Source of the DNA: Kofleriaceae bacterium
Lineage (GTDB): Bacteria; Myxococcota_A; Polyangia; Haliangiales; Haliangiaceae
DNA: 64,000 bases
Reading direction: 5' to 3'
Assembly (NCBI GenBank): GCA_020633495.1
Contig: JACKDR010000032.1
Coordinates: 1 to 64,000, forward strand
Part shown: piece after piece, positions 9,519-20,061 of the stretch
Position numbering within the stretch: the stretch's first letter is position 1
How the letters are laid out: each line of letters opens with the position of its first letter
Made by a program: the position numbers and the translations under genes
The notes under the pieces: model-generated
What the model was told of the DNA's origin: nothing
The model's input: only the letters and a program-made list of their open reading frames with translations
Database searches by the model: none

Positions 9519-9755
9519 CGGTCGGGCGTCGCGCTGCGGGCGTGGCTGGCGACCGCGGTCGCCGGGCTGCTGTTCCACCGGCCGCTGCTCGACGCCACCG
9601 GCGACGGCGACGGCGACGGCGTCACGCGCATGCTGGCGATCGGCGCCGGCGCGGTGACGCTGTTCGCGCTGGTCACGCTGACCCGGCTGGTCGCCGACCT
9701 CGGCGCCGCGATGCGGGGCATGAACGATCCCCGGATCGTCGCCGCCTTCGAGTAG
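9519..9755 (+). pseudogene. C-terminal part of the preceding membrane protein after an in-frame amber
   Basis: After TAG 9516-9518 the same frame stays open for 78 codons and reads as two membrane helices (WLATAVAGLLFHRPLL and MLAIGAGAVTLFALVTLTRL) and an amphipathic end to TAG 9753. It aligns with the last 75 residues of the paralogue at 9773 (LLRGVVIVVGALDLRR, VVMVVFALAAVSVEV). No separate start codon or ribosome site is evident. Confidence 0.55.
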
Positions 9756-9758
9756 CGG

Positions 9759-9764
9759 TACCTT
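9759..9764 (+). promoter_or_regulatory. -10-like box TACCTT, leaderless start
   Basis: TACCTT ends 8 bp before ATG 9773; the intervening TGGCCGCG is not a ribosome site. Confidence 0.35.
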
Positions 9765-9772
9765 TGGCCGCG

Positions 9773-11215
9773 ATGGAGCCCGCGGCCTCGCACGCGATCG
9801 CGCCGCCGCGCGGCGACGACCTGCCGCCGGCGCAGCGGGTGCCGGCGGCGCTGCAGGCCGCGCTCGCGGTGGCCGTGGTCGGCACGCTCGCGGTCTGGCT
9901 CGGCTGGCTCTACGTCGAGCTGGCGACGTCGCGGCCCGCGGATCCGCGCGCGCCCGCGCTGGCGCCGCTGCGCTGGCGCCTCGGCCTCGGCAGCACCGCC
10001 GGGGTCGTCACCGTGGGCGCGCTGTTCGGCGTCGGGCTGGCGCAGCTGGCGGCGCGCCGCGACGCCGACCGGGCGCGGCGGGCGCTGCGCGTCGCCGCCG
10101 CCGGCATGGCGCTGTGGCTGGCGTCGTACCTGGCCTGGCTGTACGCGACCTACGCGTGGCGGCCGAGCCTGGCCCAGGTCCGCGCCGGCACGCTGGCGCG
10201 CATCTTCAACGTCACCTACCTGGTGCAGGAGGCCGCGGTCACCACCACCGCGGCGGCGCTGGTCGTCGCTGGCTGGCGGCATCGCGCGGTCCGGCGCCTC
10301 GCCGCGCCCGCGGCGCTGCTGGTGCTGGCGTCGTGGCCGCCGCCGCCGCTGTTCCGCTGGCTGTACGCCCACGTCCACGGCGACGGCGCCGCGCTCCACC
10401 CGTGGCGCTGGCTGCTGCTCCAGGACGGCGGCCGGCTGGCCCTCGCCGGCCTGCTCGCCGTCGCGATCGTCGCGATCGCGCGGGCGTCGCCGCCGTCGCC
10501 GCCGCGGTGGCGACGCGCCGGGCGCGCGCTGCACGACGTCGGCCGCGCCCGGCTGGCCGTCGCCGGGGTCGTGATGCTGGCGGTCGCCACCCAGCTGCTG
10601 ACCAGCAGCGATCCGCAGGCGCCGGTGGCGTCGGTGTGGACGCAGTGGGGCCCGGCCGCGCTGGTGGTCCTGCAGGTCGTGGTCGCGGTCGGCCTGATCC
10701 GGACCGCCGGGCTCGTCGATCGCGCGGTCCCGGCCCGCCGCCTCGTCGCGGCCGCCGCGCTGCTGCTGTGGACCGCGACCCTCGAGGCCATCAAGATCGC
10801 GGCCACCTACCGCGCGCTCCACCCGGTCGGCGCCGACTACCCCACGAGCGGCGCCGAGATCGGGCCCATCCTCGACGCGTTCGCGTGGCTGGCGCCGGTG
10901 GCGCTGCTGGCCGCCGACCTGCTGCTCTTGTGGTCGCTCGCCGCCCTGACCGCGCGGGTCCGGTCCGCCGAGACCCCGGCGACGCTGCGCCAGGCGGCGA
11001 CCGCGGTCGCGCTGCTGCGCGGCGTGGTGATCGTCGTCGGCGCGCTCGATCTGCGGCGGCTCGCCGTCCACGGCCGCCAGGCCGAGCTCGCGGTCGTCAT
11101 GGTCGTCTTCGCGCTCGCCGCGGTCAGCGTCGAGGTCATCGCCGCCAACGCGTGCCGGCAGGTCGCCGCCGGCCTCGACGCCGAGGCGGCGCCGGCGCGT
11201 GCGCCCGCCGTCTAG
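9773..11215 (+). CDS. polytopic membrane protein of unknown function
   Basis: 480 residues from ATG 9773, chosen over longer in-frame starts because the upstream sequence belongs to the previous gene. Eleven or so membrane helices are predicted by eye, with short polar loops; an external loop carries SSDPQAPVASVWTQWGP. No cofactor, transport or enzyme motif is recognised. It is the intact member of a tandem pair with 8373-9755. The pair follows the broken peptide permease, with no sign that it belongs to that unit. Short cytosolic ends and lack of charged residues in helices argue against a proton-coupled carrier, but that is weak evidence. Confidence 0.75.
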   Translation: MEPAASHAIAPPRGDDLPPAQRVPAALQAALAVAVVGTLAVWLGWLYVELATSRPADPRAPALAPLRWRLGLGSTAGVVTVGALFGVGLAQLAARRDADRARRALRVAAAGMALWLASYLAWLYATYAWRPSLAQVRAGTLARIFNVTYLVQEAAVTTTAAALVVAGWRHRAVRRLAAPAALLVLASWPPPPLFRWLYAHVHGDGAALHPWRWLLLQDGGRLALAGLLAVAIVAIARASPPSPPRWRRAGRALHDVGRARLAVAGVVMLAVATQLLTSSDPQAPVASVWTQWGPAALVVLQVVVAVGLIRTAGLVDRAVPARRLVAAAALLLWTATLEAIKIAATYRALHPVGADYPTSGAEIGPILDAFAWLAPVALLAADLLLLWSLAALTARVRSAETPATLRQAATAVALLRGVVIVVGALDLRRLAVHGRQAELAVVMVVFALAAVSVEVIAANACRQVAAGLDAEAAPARAPAV

Positions 11216-11306
11216 GGGTGGGCGCATGGCGGGAGTCGGGCCGCCGACCCGTGGCGCCGCGCGCGACCTGACCGGGCCCCGGGCCCCCGGCGGGGCGCCG
11301 CGGGTG

Positions 11307-11312
11307 TAGCGT
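11307..11312 (+). promoter_or_regulatory. -10-like box TAGCGT, decides start at 11320
   Basis: TAGCGT ends 7 bp before GTG 11320. An in-frame GTG at 11311 overlaps the box itself, so 11320 is the better start. Confidence 0.35.
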
Positions 11313-11319
11313 GGTCGCC

Positions 11320-12189
11320 GTGACGGTCGAGGTCGATGGCCCGGCGTTCTCGTTCGGCGAGCTGCTCGTCCTGCTCGACGTCGACGGCGTCGGCGCGATG
11401 TCGTCGCCGCTGCCCACGGTGGCCGAGGCGTCGGTGCTCGCGCCTGGCGAGGTGCGCGGCACCGCGCCGTGCGTCGAGTTCCACGGCGCCTGCCGGTTCC
11501 GCACCGGCCTGGCGCACCTCTACGATCCGCCGCACACCGAGCTCGTGGTCGGCCCCGCGCACGTGATGCTGTCGATCACGCGGTTCGCCGACGTCGACAT
11601 CTGGACCAACATGTTCGAGTGGGTGAGCAGCTACCTCGGTGACACGCTGACGGTGACGCCCCGCGGCGCCGCGGCGGCGGGCGTCGGCGAGTACGCCGGC
11701 CCGGGCGTGATCGCGACGCTGCGCTACACCCGGCCCGACGTGCGCCACGACTCGCGCGATCTGCGCCTCGAGGTCGGCCTGCGGCGCGACGAGCCCGCGC
11801 TCGCGACGGTCCGGCGCCTGCTCGGGCTCGCCGCCGACGTGACGATCGCGCCCCAGGACGACGGCAACTGGCGCGAGCTGGCCAGCGCGTGGCCGGTGCA
11901 TCTCGAGTGCTCGCGGCACGGCGACACCGTGCGCTTCCGCTTCAGCTCGCCCCACCACGACGGCGAGACGTCGTGCGCGAACCTGTGCGAGCAGTGGTGC
12001 TGGCGCTGGCTCGATCTGTGTGCGGGCGAGGGCGCCGGTCCCACGCACCACGATCGGGTGCAGGTCGCGTGGGACCTGGACGGGCTCGGCCACGTGTCGA
12101 TCGTGCGCGGGGATGGGGCGCACCGGCGCGACGTCCACGAGCTCCACGTGCCGGTGGCGTGGCTCGAGGGCGGCGCGGCGGCGCGGTAG
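11320..12189 (+). CDS. hypothetical soluble protein
   Basis: 289 residues from GTG 11320 (GTG 11311 is the longer alternative). No signal peptide or membrane helix. The sequence is acidic and rich in beta-strand pattern, with scattered cysteines and a Trp-rich patch CEQWCWRWLDLC near residue 225. Duplicated elements suggest two similar halves: an N-terminal VEFHGACRFRTGLAHLYDPP and a C-terminal HLECSRHGDTVRFRFSSPHHD. No family was recognised. It ends 34 bp before the convergent sugar-permease gene and has no operon partner. Codon use is like its neighbours, so it is probably a real gene. Confidence 0.6.
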   Translation: MTVEVDGPAFSFGELLVLLDVDGVGAMSSPLPTVAEASVLAPGEVRGTAPCVEFHGACRFRTGLAHLYDPPHTELVVGPAHVMLSITRFADVDIWTNMFEWVSSYLGDTLTVTPRGAAAAGVGEYAGPGVIATLRYTRPDVRHDSRDLRLEVGLRRDEPALATVRRLLGLAADVTIAPQDDGNWRELASAWPVHLECSRHGDTVRFRFSSPHHDGETSCANLCEQWCWRWLDLCAGEGAGPTHHDRVQVAWDLDGLGHVSIVRGDGAHRRDVHELHVPVAWLEGGAAAR

Positions 12190-12223
12190 CGGCGGCGCGG
12201 TCGCCGAGGTCGGCGGCGCAGCC

Positions 12224-13084
12224 CTAGCCCTTGACCGAGCCGGCGGTCAGGCCGCCGACCAGCGACCGCTGCAGCACGTAGAACAGCGCCATCACCGGCA
12301 CGCTGGTGACGATCGCGCCGGCGGCGAACAGGCCCCAGTCGGCGCTGTACTGGCCGACGCTCGACTGCAGCAGCACCGGCAGCGTGTACCGGGTCTCCTC
12401 GGTCATGAACGTCGACGCCATGATGAACTCGTTCCACGCGGTCATGAACGAGAACAGCGCGGTCACCGCGATGCCGGGGCGGGCCAGCGGCAGCATGATC
12501 GTGAAGAAGATCCGCCACGGCCCGGCGCCGTCGATGCGCGCCGCCTCCTCGAGCTCGCGGGGCAGGCCGTCGAAGTAGCCCTTGAGCGTCCACACGCAGA
12601 ACGGGATGGCCGTGGTGGCGTAGACCATGACCAGGCCGGTCACCGAGTTGAGCAGGCTCATCTTGTCGAGGAGCACGTACAGCGGCAGCAGCAGCATCGA
12701 CGCCGGGAACATCTGGACCACCAGGAACGTGGTCAGCCCGGCGCGCCGGCCCGGGAACCGGAACCGCGACAGCGCGTAGGCGGCGGTGCACGACAGGATG
12801 ACGCCGACGACGGTGGTCGCGAGCGCGACCAGCGCCGAGTTCATGGCGTGGCGCAGGAACAAGAGCTCGCCGTGCGAGCCGTGGGCGCCCATCAGGGCGC
12901 GGAAGTGATCGAGCGTGACCTCGCGCGGGATCGGCGACGCCGACAGCGCGAACTGGCGGCCGGGCTCGAACGCCTTCTTGCACACCAGCATCACCGGGTA
13001 GAGCACCACCGCGGTGACCACCAGCAGCGCCGCGTAGGTGGCGGCGACGCCGAGCCAGCTCGGCCGGGTCCGGCGCGCGGTCAT
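12224..13084 (-). CDS. Carbohydrate ABC transporter permease, MalG type
   Basis: 286 residues, the inner-membrane half-channel of a class I sugar importer. Six membrane helices; the conserved cytoplasmic EAA loop reads EEAARIDGAGPWRIFFTIMLP and docks on the ATPase. The C-terminus QRSLVGGLTAGSVKG is the typical MalG ending. Its ATG overlaps the TGA of the MalF-type gene by 4 bp, so translation is probably coupled. It is the last gene of a four-gene minus-strand operon. Whether the sugar is maltose, trehalose or another glycan cannot be read from this subunit. Confidence 0.93.
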   Translation of the reverse strand: MTARRTRPSWLGVAATYAALLVVTAVVLYPVMLVCKKAFEPGRQFALSASPIPREVTLDHFRALMGAHGSHGELLFLRHAMNSALVALATTVVGVILSCTAAYALSRFRFPGRRAGLTTFLVVQMFPASMLLLPLYVLLDKMSLLNSVTGLVMVYATTAIPFCVWTLKGYFDGLPRELEEAARIDGAGPWRIFFTIMLPLARPGIAVTALFSFMTAWNEFIMASTFMTEETRYTLPVLLQSSVGQYSADWGLFAAGAIVTSVPVMALFYVLQRSLVGGLTAGSVKG

Positions 13085-14667
13085 GGCGCGGCCTCCTTGC
13101 GGGTCACCTTGGTGCCGAAGACGGTCCACAAGAGCAGGATCAGGAAGATGATCGTCGCGTACGCCGCGGCCATGCCGTACTCGTCGCGCTCGAACGCCCA
13201 GCGGTAGGCGTTGGTCACCAGGATGTCGGTCGATCCGCCGGGCTCGCCGCGCGACACCAGGAAGATCACGTTGAACATGTTGAAGGTCCAGATCGACCCC
13301 ATCACCACCGCGGGGCCGAGGGCCGGCCGCAGGTGGGGCAGGGTGATGTGGTGGAACCGTTGCCACGCCGACGCGCCGTCGACCTCGGCGGCCTCGTAGA
13401 GGTCGCGCGGGATCGACTCGAGGGCGCCGAGCGCGACGACCATCATGAACGGGAAGCCGAGCCAGGTGTTGGTGACGACGTTGGCGGTGAACGCGGTCGA
13501 CCACGACGAGAACCACGACACGCCATGGCCGAGGCCGGCGAGGTCGAGCAGCGAGTTGATCGCGCCGTACTCGCTCTGGAACATGCCCTTCCAGATCAGC
13601 GCGGTGATGTAGTTGGGGATGGCCCAGGGCAGGATCAGCAGCATCCGGAACACGCCCTTGCCGCGCAGCCACTTCTGCCGGAGCAGGAGCGCCAGCGCGA
13701 CGCCGAGCGTGACGTGCAGCGCGACGTTGCACACCGTCCACAGCACGGTGACGCCGAGGACGAACCAGAAGTTGCCGGGGTCGTCGAAGGCCTTGCCGCC
13801 GCCCGACAGGATGTGGGCGAAGTTGTCGAGGCCGACGAACTTCCAGCTGTTGGCGTCGTGATCGTAGAAGCCGAGGACGAGGCCGACGACGAACGGGGTC
13901 GCGACCAGCACCGCCATCGACACCGCCGCCGGCGCCACGAACGACAGCGCGGTGCGGTGGGCGGCGAGCGCGCCGAAGAAGCGGTCGGTGCCGCCGCGCC
14001 CGGCCGACCAGGCGACGCCGAGCGCGACCAGGCCGATCAGCGTCGCCGGCAGCGCGCCGCCCCACAGGAACGTCGGCACCGCCAGGCCGCTGGCGCCGAG
14101 CGCCAGGCCCAGCGGCCGCGCCGCGCCGCCCATCACCGAGCCGGCGCCGGCGAGCGCCGCGCCCAGGCCGAGCACGCCGATCAGCGTCAGCCACGGGAAG
14201 GCGTCGGGGCCGCCCGGCGGCGTCGACACCGCGACCGCGACCCCGCCCTCGGTCGGCGTCGCCGCGACGACCCGGCCCGAGCCGTCGGGCAGGAAGCCGG
14301 CGAACGCGCCCTCGGCCTCGAACCGGCCGGCGGCGTCGTAGACCAGCTTGTCGGCGGCCGGCGCGCACGGGCCGCCGAGCTCGCGGGCGGCGCCGTCACC
14401 GCCGGCCTCGACGAAGCTGCGGTGGCGCAGGAACGGGTACGCCGCCGAGGCGCGCGGCGGCGACACCACGCCGGCGAGGTCGACGCGGCCGACCGGCGGC
14501 TCGCCGCGCGCGACCGCGAGCGCGGCGGCGCGGGCGCGACCCTCCTCGCGGGCGCGGAACTCGCGGTTGCGATGCACGAAGAACACCGCGGACGCGATCA
14601 GCAGCGCGACCAGGGTCGCGGCGCCCCAGTCGCGGAGCTGGGCGCGATGGCGGGCCGGCGTCTTCAT
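13081..14667 (-). CDS. Carbohydrate ABC transporter permease, MalF type, with N-terminal extension
   Basis: 528 residues, about 230 more than a standard sugar permease of this class. The core starts near residue 235 (RTALSFVAPAAVSMAVLVATP) and holds six helices and the EAA loop EAAEVDGASAWQRFHHITLP. In front of it are a membrane helix at about 15-32, a charged external region of about 125 residues with two Pro/Gly-rich parts and one cysteine, and three further helices. The extension recalls the extra helices and large external loop of enteric MalF but is placed before the core. Start ATG overlaps the stop of the binding-protein gene by 4 bp. Confidence 0.88.
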   Translation of the reverse strand: MKTPARHRAQLRDWGAATLVALLIASAVFFVHRNREFRAREEGRARAAALAVARGEPPVGRVDLAGVVSPPRASAAYPFLRHRSFVEAGGDGAARELGGPCAPAADKLVYDAAGRFEAEGAFAGFLPDGSGRVVAATPTEGGVAVAVSTPPGGPDAFPWLTLIGVLGLGAALAGAGSVMGGAARPLGLALGASGLAVPTFLWGGALPATLIGLVALGVAWSAGRGGTDRFFGALAAHRTALSFVAPAAVSMAVLVATPFVVGLVLGFYDHDANSWKFVGLDNFAHILSGGGKAFDDPGNFWFVLGVTVLWTVCNVALHVTLGVALALLLRQKWLRGKGVFRMLLILPWAIPNYITALIWKGMFQSEYGAINSLLDLAGLGHGVSWFSSWSTAFTANVVTNTWLGFPFMMVVALGALESIPRDLYEAAEVDGASAWQRFHHITLPHLRPALGPAVVMGSIWTFNMFNVIFLVSRGEPGGSTDILVTNAYRWAFERDEYGMAAAYATIIFLILLLWTVFGTKVTRKEAAP

Positions 14668-15841
14668 GGCCCGTGGATGACCTCGTCCTCGACGCCGCGC
14701 AGCGCGTCGCCGGGGTCGCCGCCGCGCAGGATCTCCTGCAGGGCGATCTGGTAGGGCCGCCACACCGCGCGCATCGTCGGCGTCGCCGGCATCGGCACGG
14801 TGTGATCGAGCTGGTCGCGGAAGGTCGCGAGCACCTGATCGGCGGCGACGTCGGGGTCGTCGTAGGCCGCCTTGTTGGCGACCACCTGGCGGGCCTGGCG
14901 GGCGCGCAGCACCGCCGACGGATCGTCGGTGAGGTAGCTCATGACCGCGAAGGCCGCCTCCTTGTCGCGGGCCCGCGACGACATCAGCACGGCCTCGGCG
15001 GTGAGGAACGGCTCGGCGGCGCGGCCGGTGGCGCTCACCGTCGGCAGCGTCGTCACCGCCCACGGCACGCCGGCGGGGATGTCGCCGATGAACCACGGGC
15101 CCGACAGCGCCATCGACGCCTTGCCCTCGCCGAACAGCGTCGCGACCTGCTGGCCGTTGGTCTCCGCCGGCGACACGCCGTCGGCGACCAGCTTGCGGGC
15201 GAAGCCGGCGGCGGCGGCGGCCTCGGCGGTGGCGACGTGCAGGCTGCCGTCGTCGGCGAAGATCTCGCCGCCGTAGCCGTAGAGCCAGGGCGCGTGGCCG
15301 TACAGCTCGGTCGACGCGTAGGCCAGGGCGAAGCGGCCGTGGGCGCGGGCGTCGGGCGCCATCGCGATCAGCTCGTCGGTGGTGCGCGGCGGGGTCGTGA
15401 CCTGGTCGGTGCGGTAGAACAGCGCCAGCGACTTGGTCGCCAGCGGCAGGCCCCACAGCGAGTCCTGGTAGGCCAGGGGCAACAGCGCGTTGCGGTCGTA
15501 GCGATCGGCGATCGGCTCGTCGACCCAGAACTCGACCGGCTCGACCAGGCTGGCGGCGGCCCACGCGCCGATGCGGTCGTGGGCGTAGATGAACAGGTCG
15601 GGGCCGTTGCCGTTGGGGATCGCCGAGGTCAGCTTGTCGGCGAAGGCGTCGTACGGGACCGCGACCAGGGTCAGCTCCTGATCGGGGTGGGCCTGGTTCC
15701 ACGACGCGGCCAGCTCCTCGAGGGTGTCGCGCTCGGCACCGTTGTAGGTGTGCCAGAGGACGACGCCGTGGTCGCGCTCGGGCGAGCACGCCGCGGCCGA
15801 CGCGGCGACCGCGGTCGCCGCCAGGAGCAGGCCGGCGCGGG

Positions 15842-15845
<4 letters not shown>
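14664..15845 (-). CDS. Extracellular sugar-binding lipoprotein (SBP family 1, MalE type)
   Basis: 393 residues from GTG 15845, which overlaps the ATPase stop. The signal peptide ends ASAAAC (Cys 20), so the protein is probably anchored. VVLWHTYNGAERDTLEELAASWNQ is replaced here by short family-1 landmarks: LWHTYNG near 31, NGNGPDLFIYAHDRIG near 77, LWGLPLATKSLALFYR and GKASMALSGPWFIGDIP, all typical of maltose/maltodextrin binders. It delivers sugar to the MalF/MalG pair encoded just downstream. Length is normal. The ligand is likely a malto-oligosaccharide-like glycan, inferred from similarity of motifs only. Confidence 0.9.
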
Positions 15846-16918
<1,073 letters not shown>

Positions 16919-16968
16919 GGCACCCCCGACCAATAGCAACCCCTCTGCCACACGCTCGAAACGCAAGT

Positions 16969-16987
16969 GGCCGTAACCTGTACGGCC
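16969..16987. promoter_or_regulatory. Inverted repeat, candidate operator of the sugar operon
   Basis: GGCCGTA-ACCTG-TACGGCC is a perfect 7-bp inverted repeat with a 5-bp centre, 51 bp before the ATPase start codon. Size and position fit a repressor site; no regulator of the sugar operon is visible next to it. Confidence 0.4.
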
Positions 16988-17029
16988 GCACCGGGGGGAT
17001 CGGGGCATGCTGCGTTTCGTCGTGCAGCG

Positions 17030-17048
17030 TCGTTGCGAACGGCAACGA
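17030..17048. promoter_or_regulatory. Second inverted repeat upstream of the sugar operon
   Basis: TCGTTGC-GAACG-GCAACGA has the same 7-5-7 geometry as the repeat at 16969 but a different sequence. It recalls LacI-family operators (TTGC...GCAA), without the central CG in the exact middle. Confidence 0.35.
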
Positions 17049-17095
17049 ATCCCGGCCCCCCCGCAATCCCAGGGCCGCGTCGGCGGAGCCGGCCA

Positions 17096-17325
17096 CGGAG
17101 GCGGCGGTCCCGGCCGCGGGGGCGGAGGCGGAGGCGGGGGCGGGGGCGGAGGCGGAGGCGGAGGCGGCGGCGGAGGCGGAGGCGGAGGCGGCCGCGGAGG
17201 CGGAGGCGGAGGCGGCGGCGGAGGCGGCCGCGGAGGCGGAGGCGGCCGCGGAGGCGGAGGCGGAGGCGGAGGCGGAGGAGGCGGCGGCGGCGGCGGCGGC
17301 CACGGAGGCGGTGGCGGCCACGCCC
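17096..17325. repeat. GGAGGC/GGCGGA low-complexity array, G-quadruplex prone
   Basis: About 230 bp made almost wholly of the hexamer GGAGGC and one-base variants (GGCGGC, GGCCGC, GGGGGC). It fills most of the 515-bp gap (16919-17433) between the divergent sugar operon and the phospholipase-D-type gene. All three plus-strand frames are open only because of composition (poly-Gly, poly-Arg/Arg-Gly; poly-Pro on the other strand), so coding is not inferred. Dense GG and GGG runs give strong G-quadruplex potential on the plus strand. The rest of the gap holds the two inverted repeats at 16969 and 17030 and no other clear signal. Confidence 0.85.
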
Positions 17326-17433
17326 GCCGCCCCGCCACTCCGCCGCTCCCGGCGCCCACGGCCCTCCCTGACCCGATTCCGATCCGCCACTTGCGGTGCG
17401 CGAGCGGTTGGGCTACCACCGGGGACCGACTCG

Positions 17434-18755
<1,322 letters not shown>

Positions 18756-18756
<1 letters not shown>

Positions 18757-19397
18757 TGGCGGCGCGCCCGCCCGGCGGCGCCGCGTCCGCCGACGACGAT
18801 CGCGCCGCCCACGCCCGCGCCGAGCGCCGCCGGCAGATCCTCGAGGCCGCCAAGGAGGTCTTCGCCGAGGCCGGCTACCACGAGGCGTCGATCAACGCGA
18901 TCATCGAGCGCGCCCACATCGCGCGCGGCACGTTCTACCTGTACTTCGACGGCAAGGCCGCGGTCTTCGACGCCCTGCTGGACGAGGCGATGCGCGAGCT
19001 GCGGGCCCGGATCACCCGGATCGACGTCGAGGATCCGGCGGCGCCGCCGCCCCACCTCCAGCTCCGCGACGGCCTGGTCCGGGTCCTCGACTACGTCCTC
19101 GGCGATCGCCTGCTCGCGACGATCCTGCTGTCGGGGACGACCGCGACCGAGGCCGAGGCCGCCAACCGCGCCGGCGCGTTCTTCGGCGAGGTCCGCTCGG
19201 TGATCCGCACCGCGCTGGAGCAGGGCATCCAGATGAAGCTGGTCCGGCCGTGCAACGTCGAGGTCACGTCGGCGGCGCTGCTCGGCCTGGTCCGCGGCGT
19301 CGTCGAGCACCTCGTCACCACCGCGTCGCCGCCCGCCGCCACCGAGGTGGTCGCGGAGATGATCGCGGTCGCGCTGCGCGGCGTCCTCAATGCCTGA
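18756..19397 (+). CDS. TetR/AcrR family transcriptional regulator
   Basis: 213 residues from GTG 18756, sharing one base with the preceding stop codon. The N-terminal helix-turn-helix is canonical: RRRQILEAAKEVFAEAGYHE, then SINAIIERAHIARGTFYLYF at about 45-65. The C-terminal ligand domain is all helical (LGLVRGVVEHLVTTAS near the end) and not assignable to a ligand. Co-transcription with the phospholipase-D-type gene and the next secreted protein suggests it may control this small unit. Its start before a non-polar N-terminus of Ala/Arg/Pro residues gives it a short disordered tail. Confidence 0.9.
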
Positions 19398-20031
19398 GCG
19401 TGGCGGCGGTCGCGGCCGCGCCGGCGGCCGTGCGGCTGCCGGCGCGATCGCGGCGCTGATCGTGCTGGTCGCGACCGCTGCGGTCGCGCGGGCCGGCAAG
19501 CCGGCGCGGATCTACGCCGAGGTCGCCGAGGTCGCCGCTGACGAGGCGCTGGGCCGGCGCGGGCCGCCGCTGGTGGCGGTCGCCGAGGCGGCGCTGCCCG
19601 GGGTGCTGGCCCGCCACCCGCGGGTCGTGGTCGCCGGTGACGCCGACGCGCCCGCGCTCGAGGGCGGCGCCGCCGCGGTCAAGCGCGCGCTGCGCCGCCA
19701 CGAGCTCGCCGGGGCCTACGCGCTGCACGCGATGATCCTGGCCTGTCAGCAGCGTGTGACCGACGGCGACCGCGACGGCGATGGCGACGGCCACCACCTG
19801 GCGGTGACGATCCAGCTCGACCTCGCGGGCGAGGCGCTGCCCGGCGGCGCCCTGGCGTGGTCCGCCGGCGCGACCGCGACGATCGAGATCGACGTCGCCG
19901 GCGCGGTGCGGGCCGCGGATCGCCATCGCGCGGTGCGCGCGGCGATCGAGGCGGCCGCGACCGAGGCGCTCGACCGCGGCGTCGAGCAGGTCGCGCCGTC
20001 GAAGCGACGCCCGGGCAAGCGCAAGCGGTAG
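19390..20031 (+). CDS. secreted protein of unknown function
   Basis: 213 residues; its start overlaps the TetR gene by 8 bp. A signal peptide with hydrophobic core IAALIVLVATAAVARA (about 20-35) is followed by a basic mature protein. The pattern (repeated Ala-rich helix and strand, VAEAALPGVLARHPRVVVAGD, then LAVTIQLDLAGEAL) resembles periplasmic proteins that average or sum a quantity, but no family is recognised. A short Asp/Gly run DGDRDGDGDG lies near residue 124 and a Lys/Arg tail ends it. Convergent with the glutathione transferase, 30 bp away. Confidence 0.65.
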   Translation: MPERGGGRGRAGGRAAAGAIAALIVLVATAAVARAGKPARIYAEVAEVAADEALGRRGPPLVAVAEAALPGVLARHPRVVVAGDADAPALEGGAAAVKRALRRHELAGAYALHAMILACQQRVTDGDRDGDGDGHHLAVTIQLDLAGEALPGGALAWSAGATATIEIDVAGAVRAADRHRAVRAAIEAAATEALDRGVEQVAPSKRRPGKRKR

Positions 20032-20061
20032 CGCCCGCGGCGCGGCAGCGCGGTTGGCGCC

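Noticed and set aside
12224..14368. Fused sugar permease (one open frame over both)
   Set aside because: Both permeases have own starts, overlapping stops (ATGA) and complete helix sets; the frame through the upstream part is a shadow.
17007..17430. Glycine-rich open frame on the plus strand, and Pro-rich extension of the sugar ATPase on the minus strand
   Set aside because: All frames are open across the GGAGGC block because of its composition; no signal peptide, ribosome site or natural amino-acid mix supports translation.
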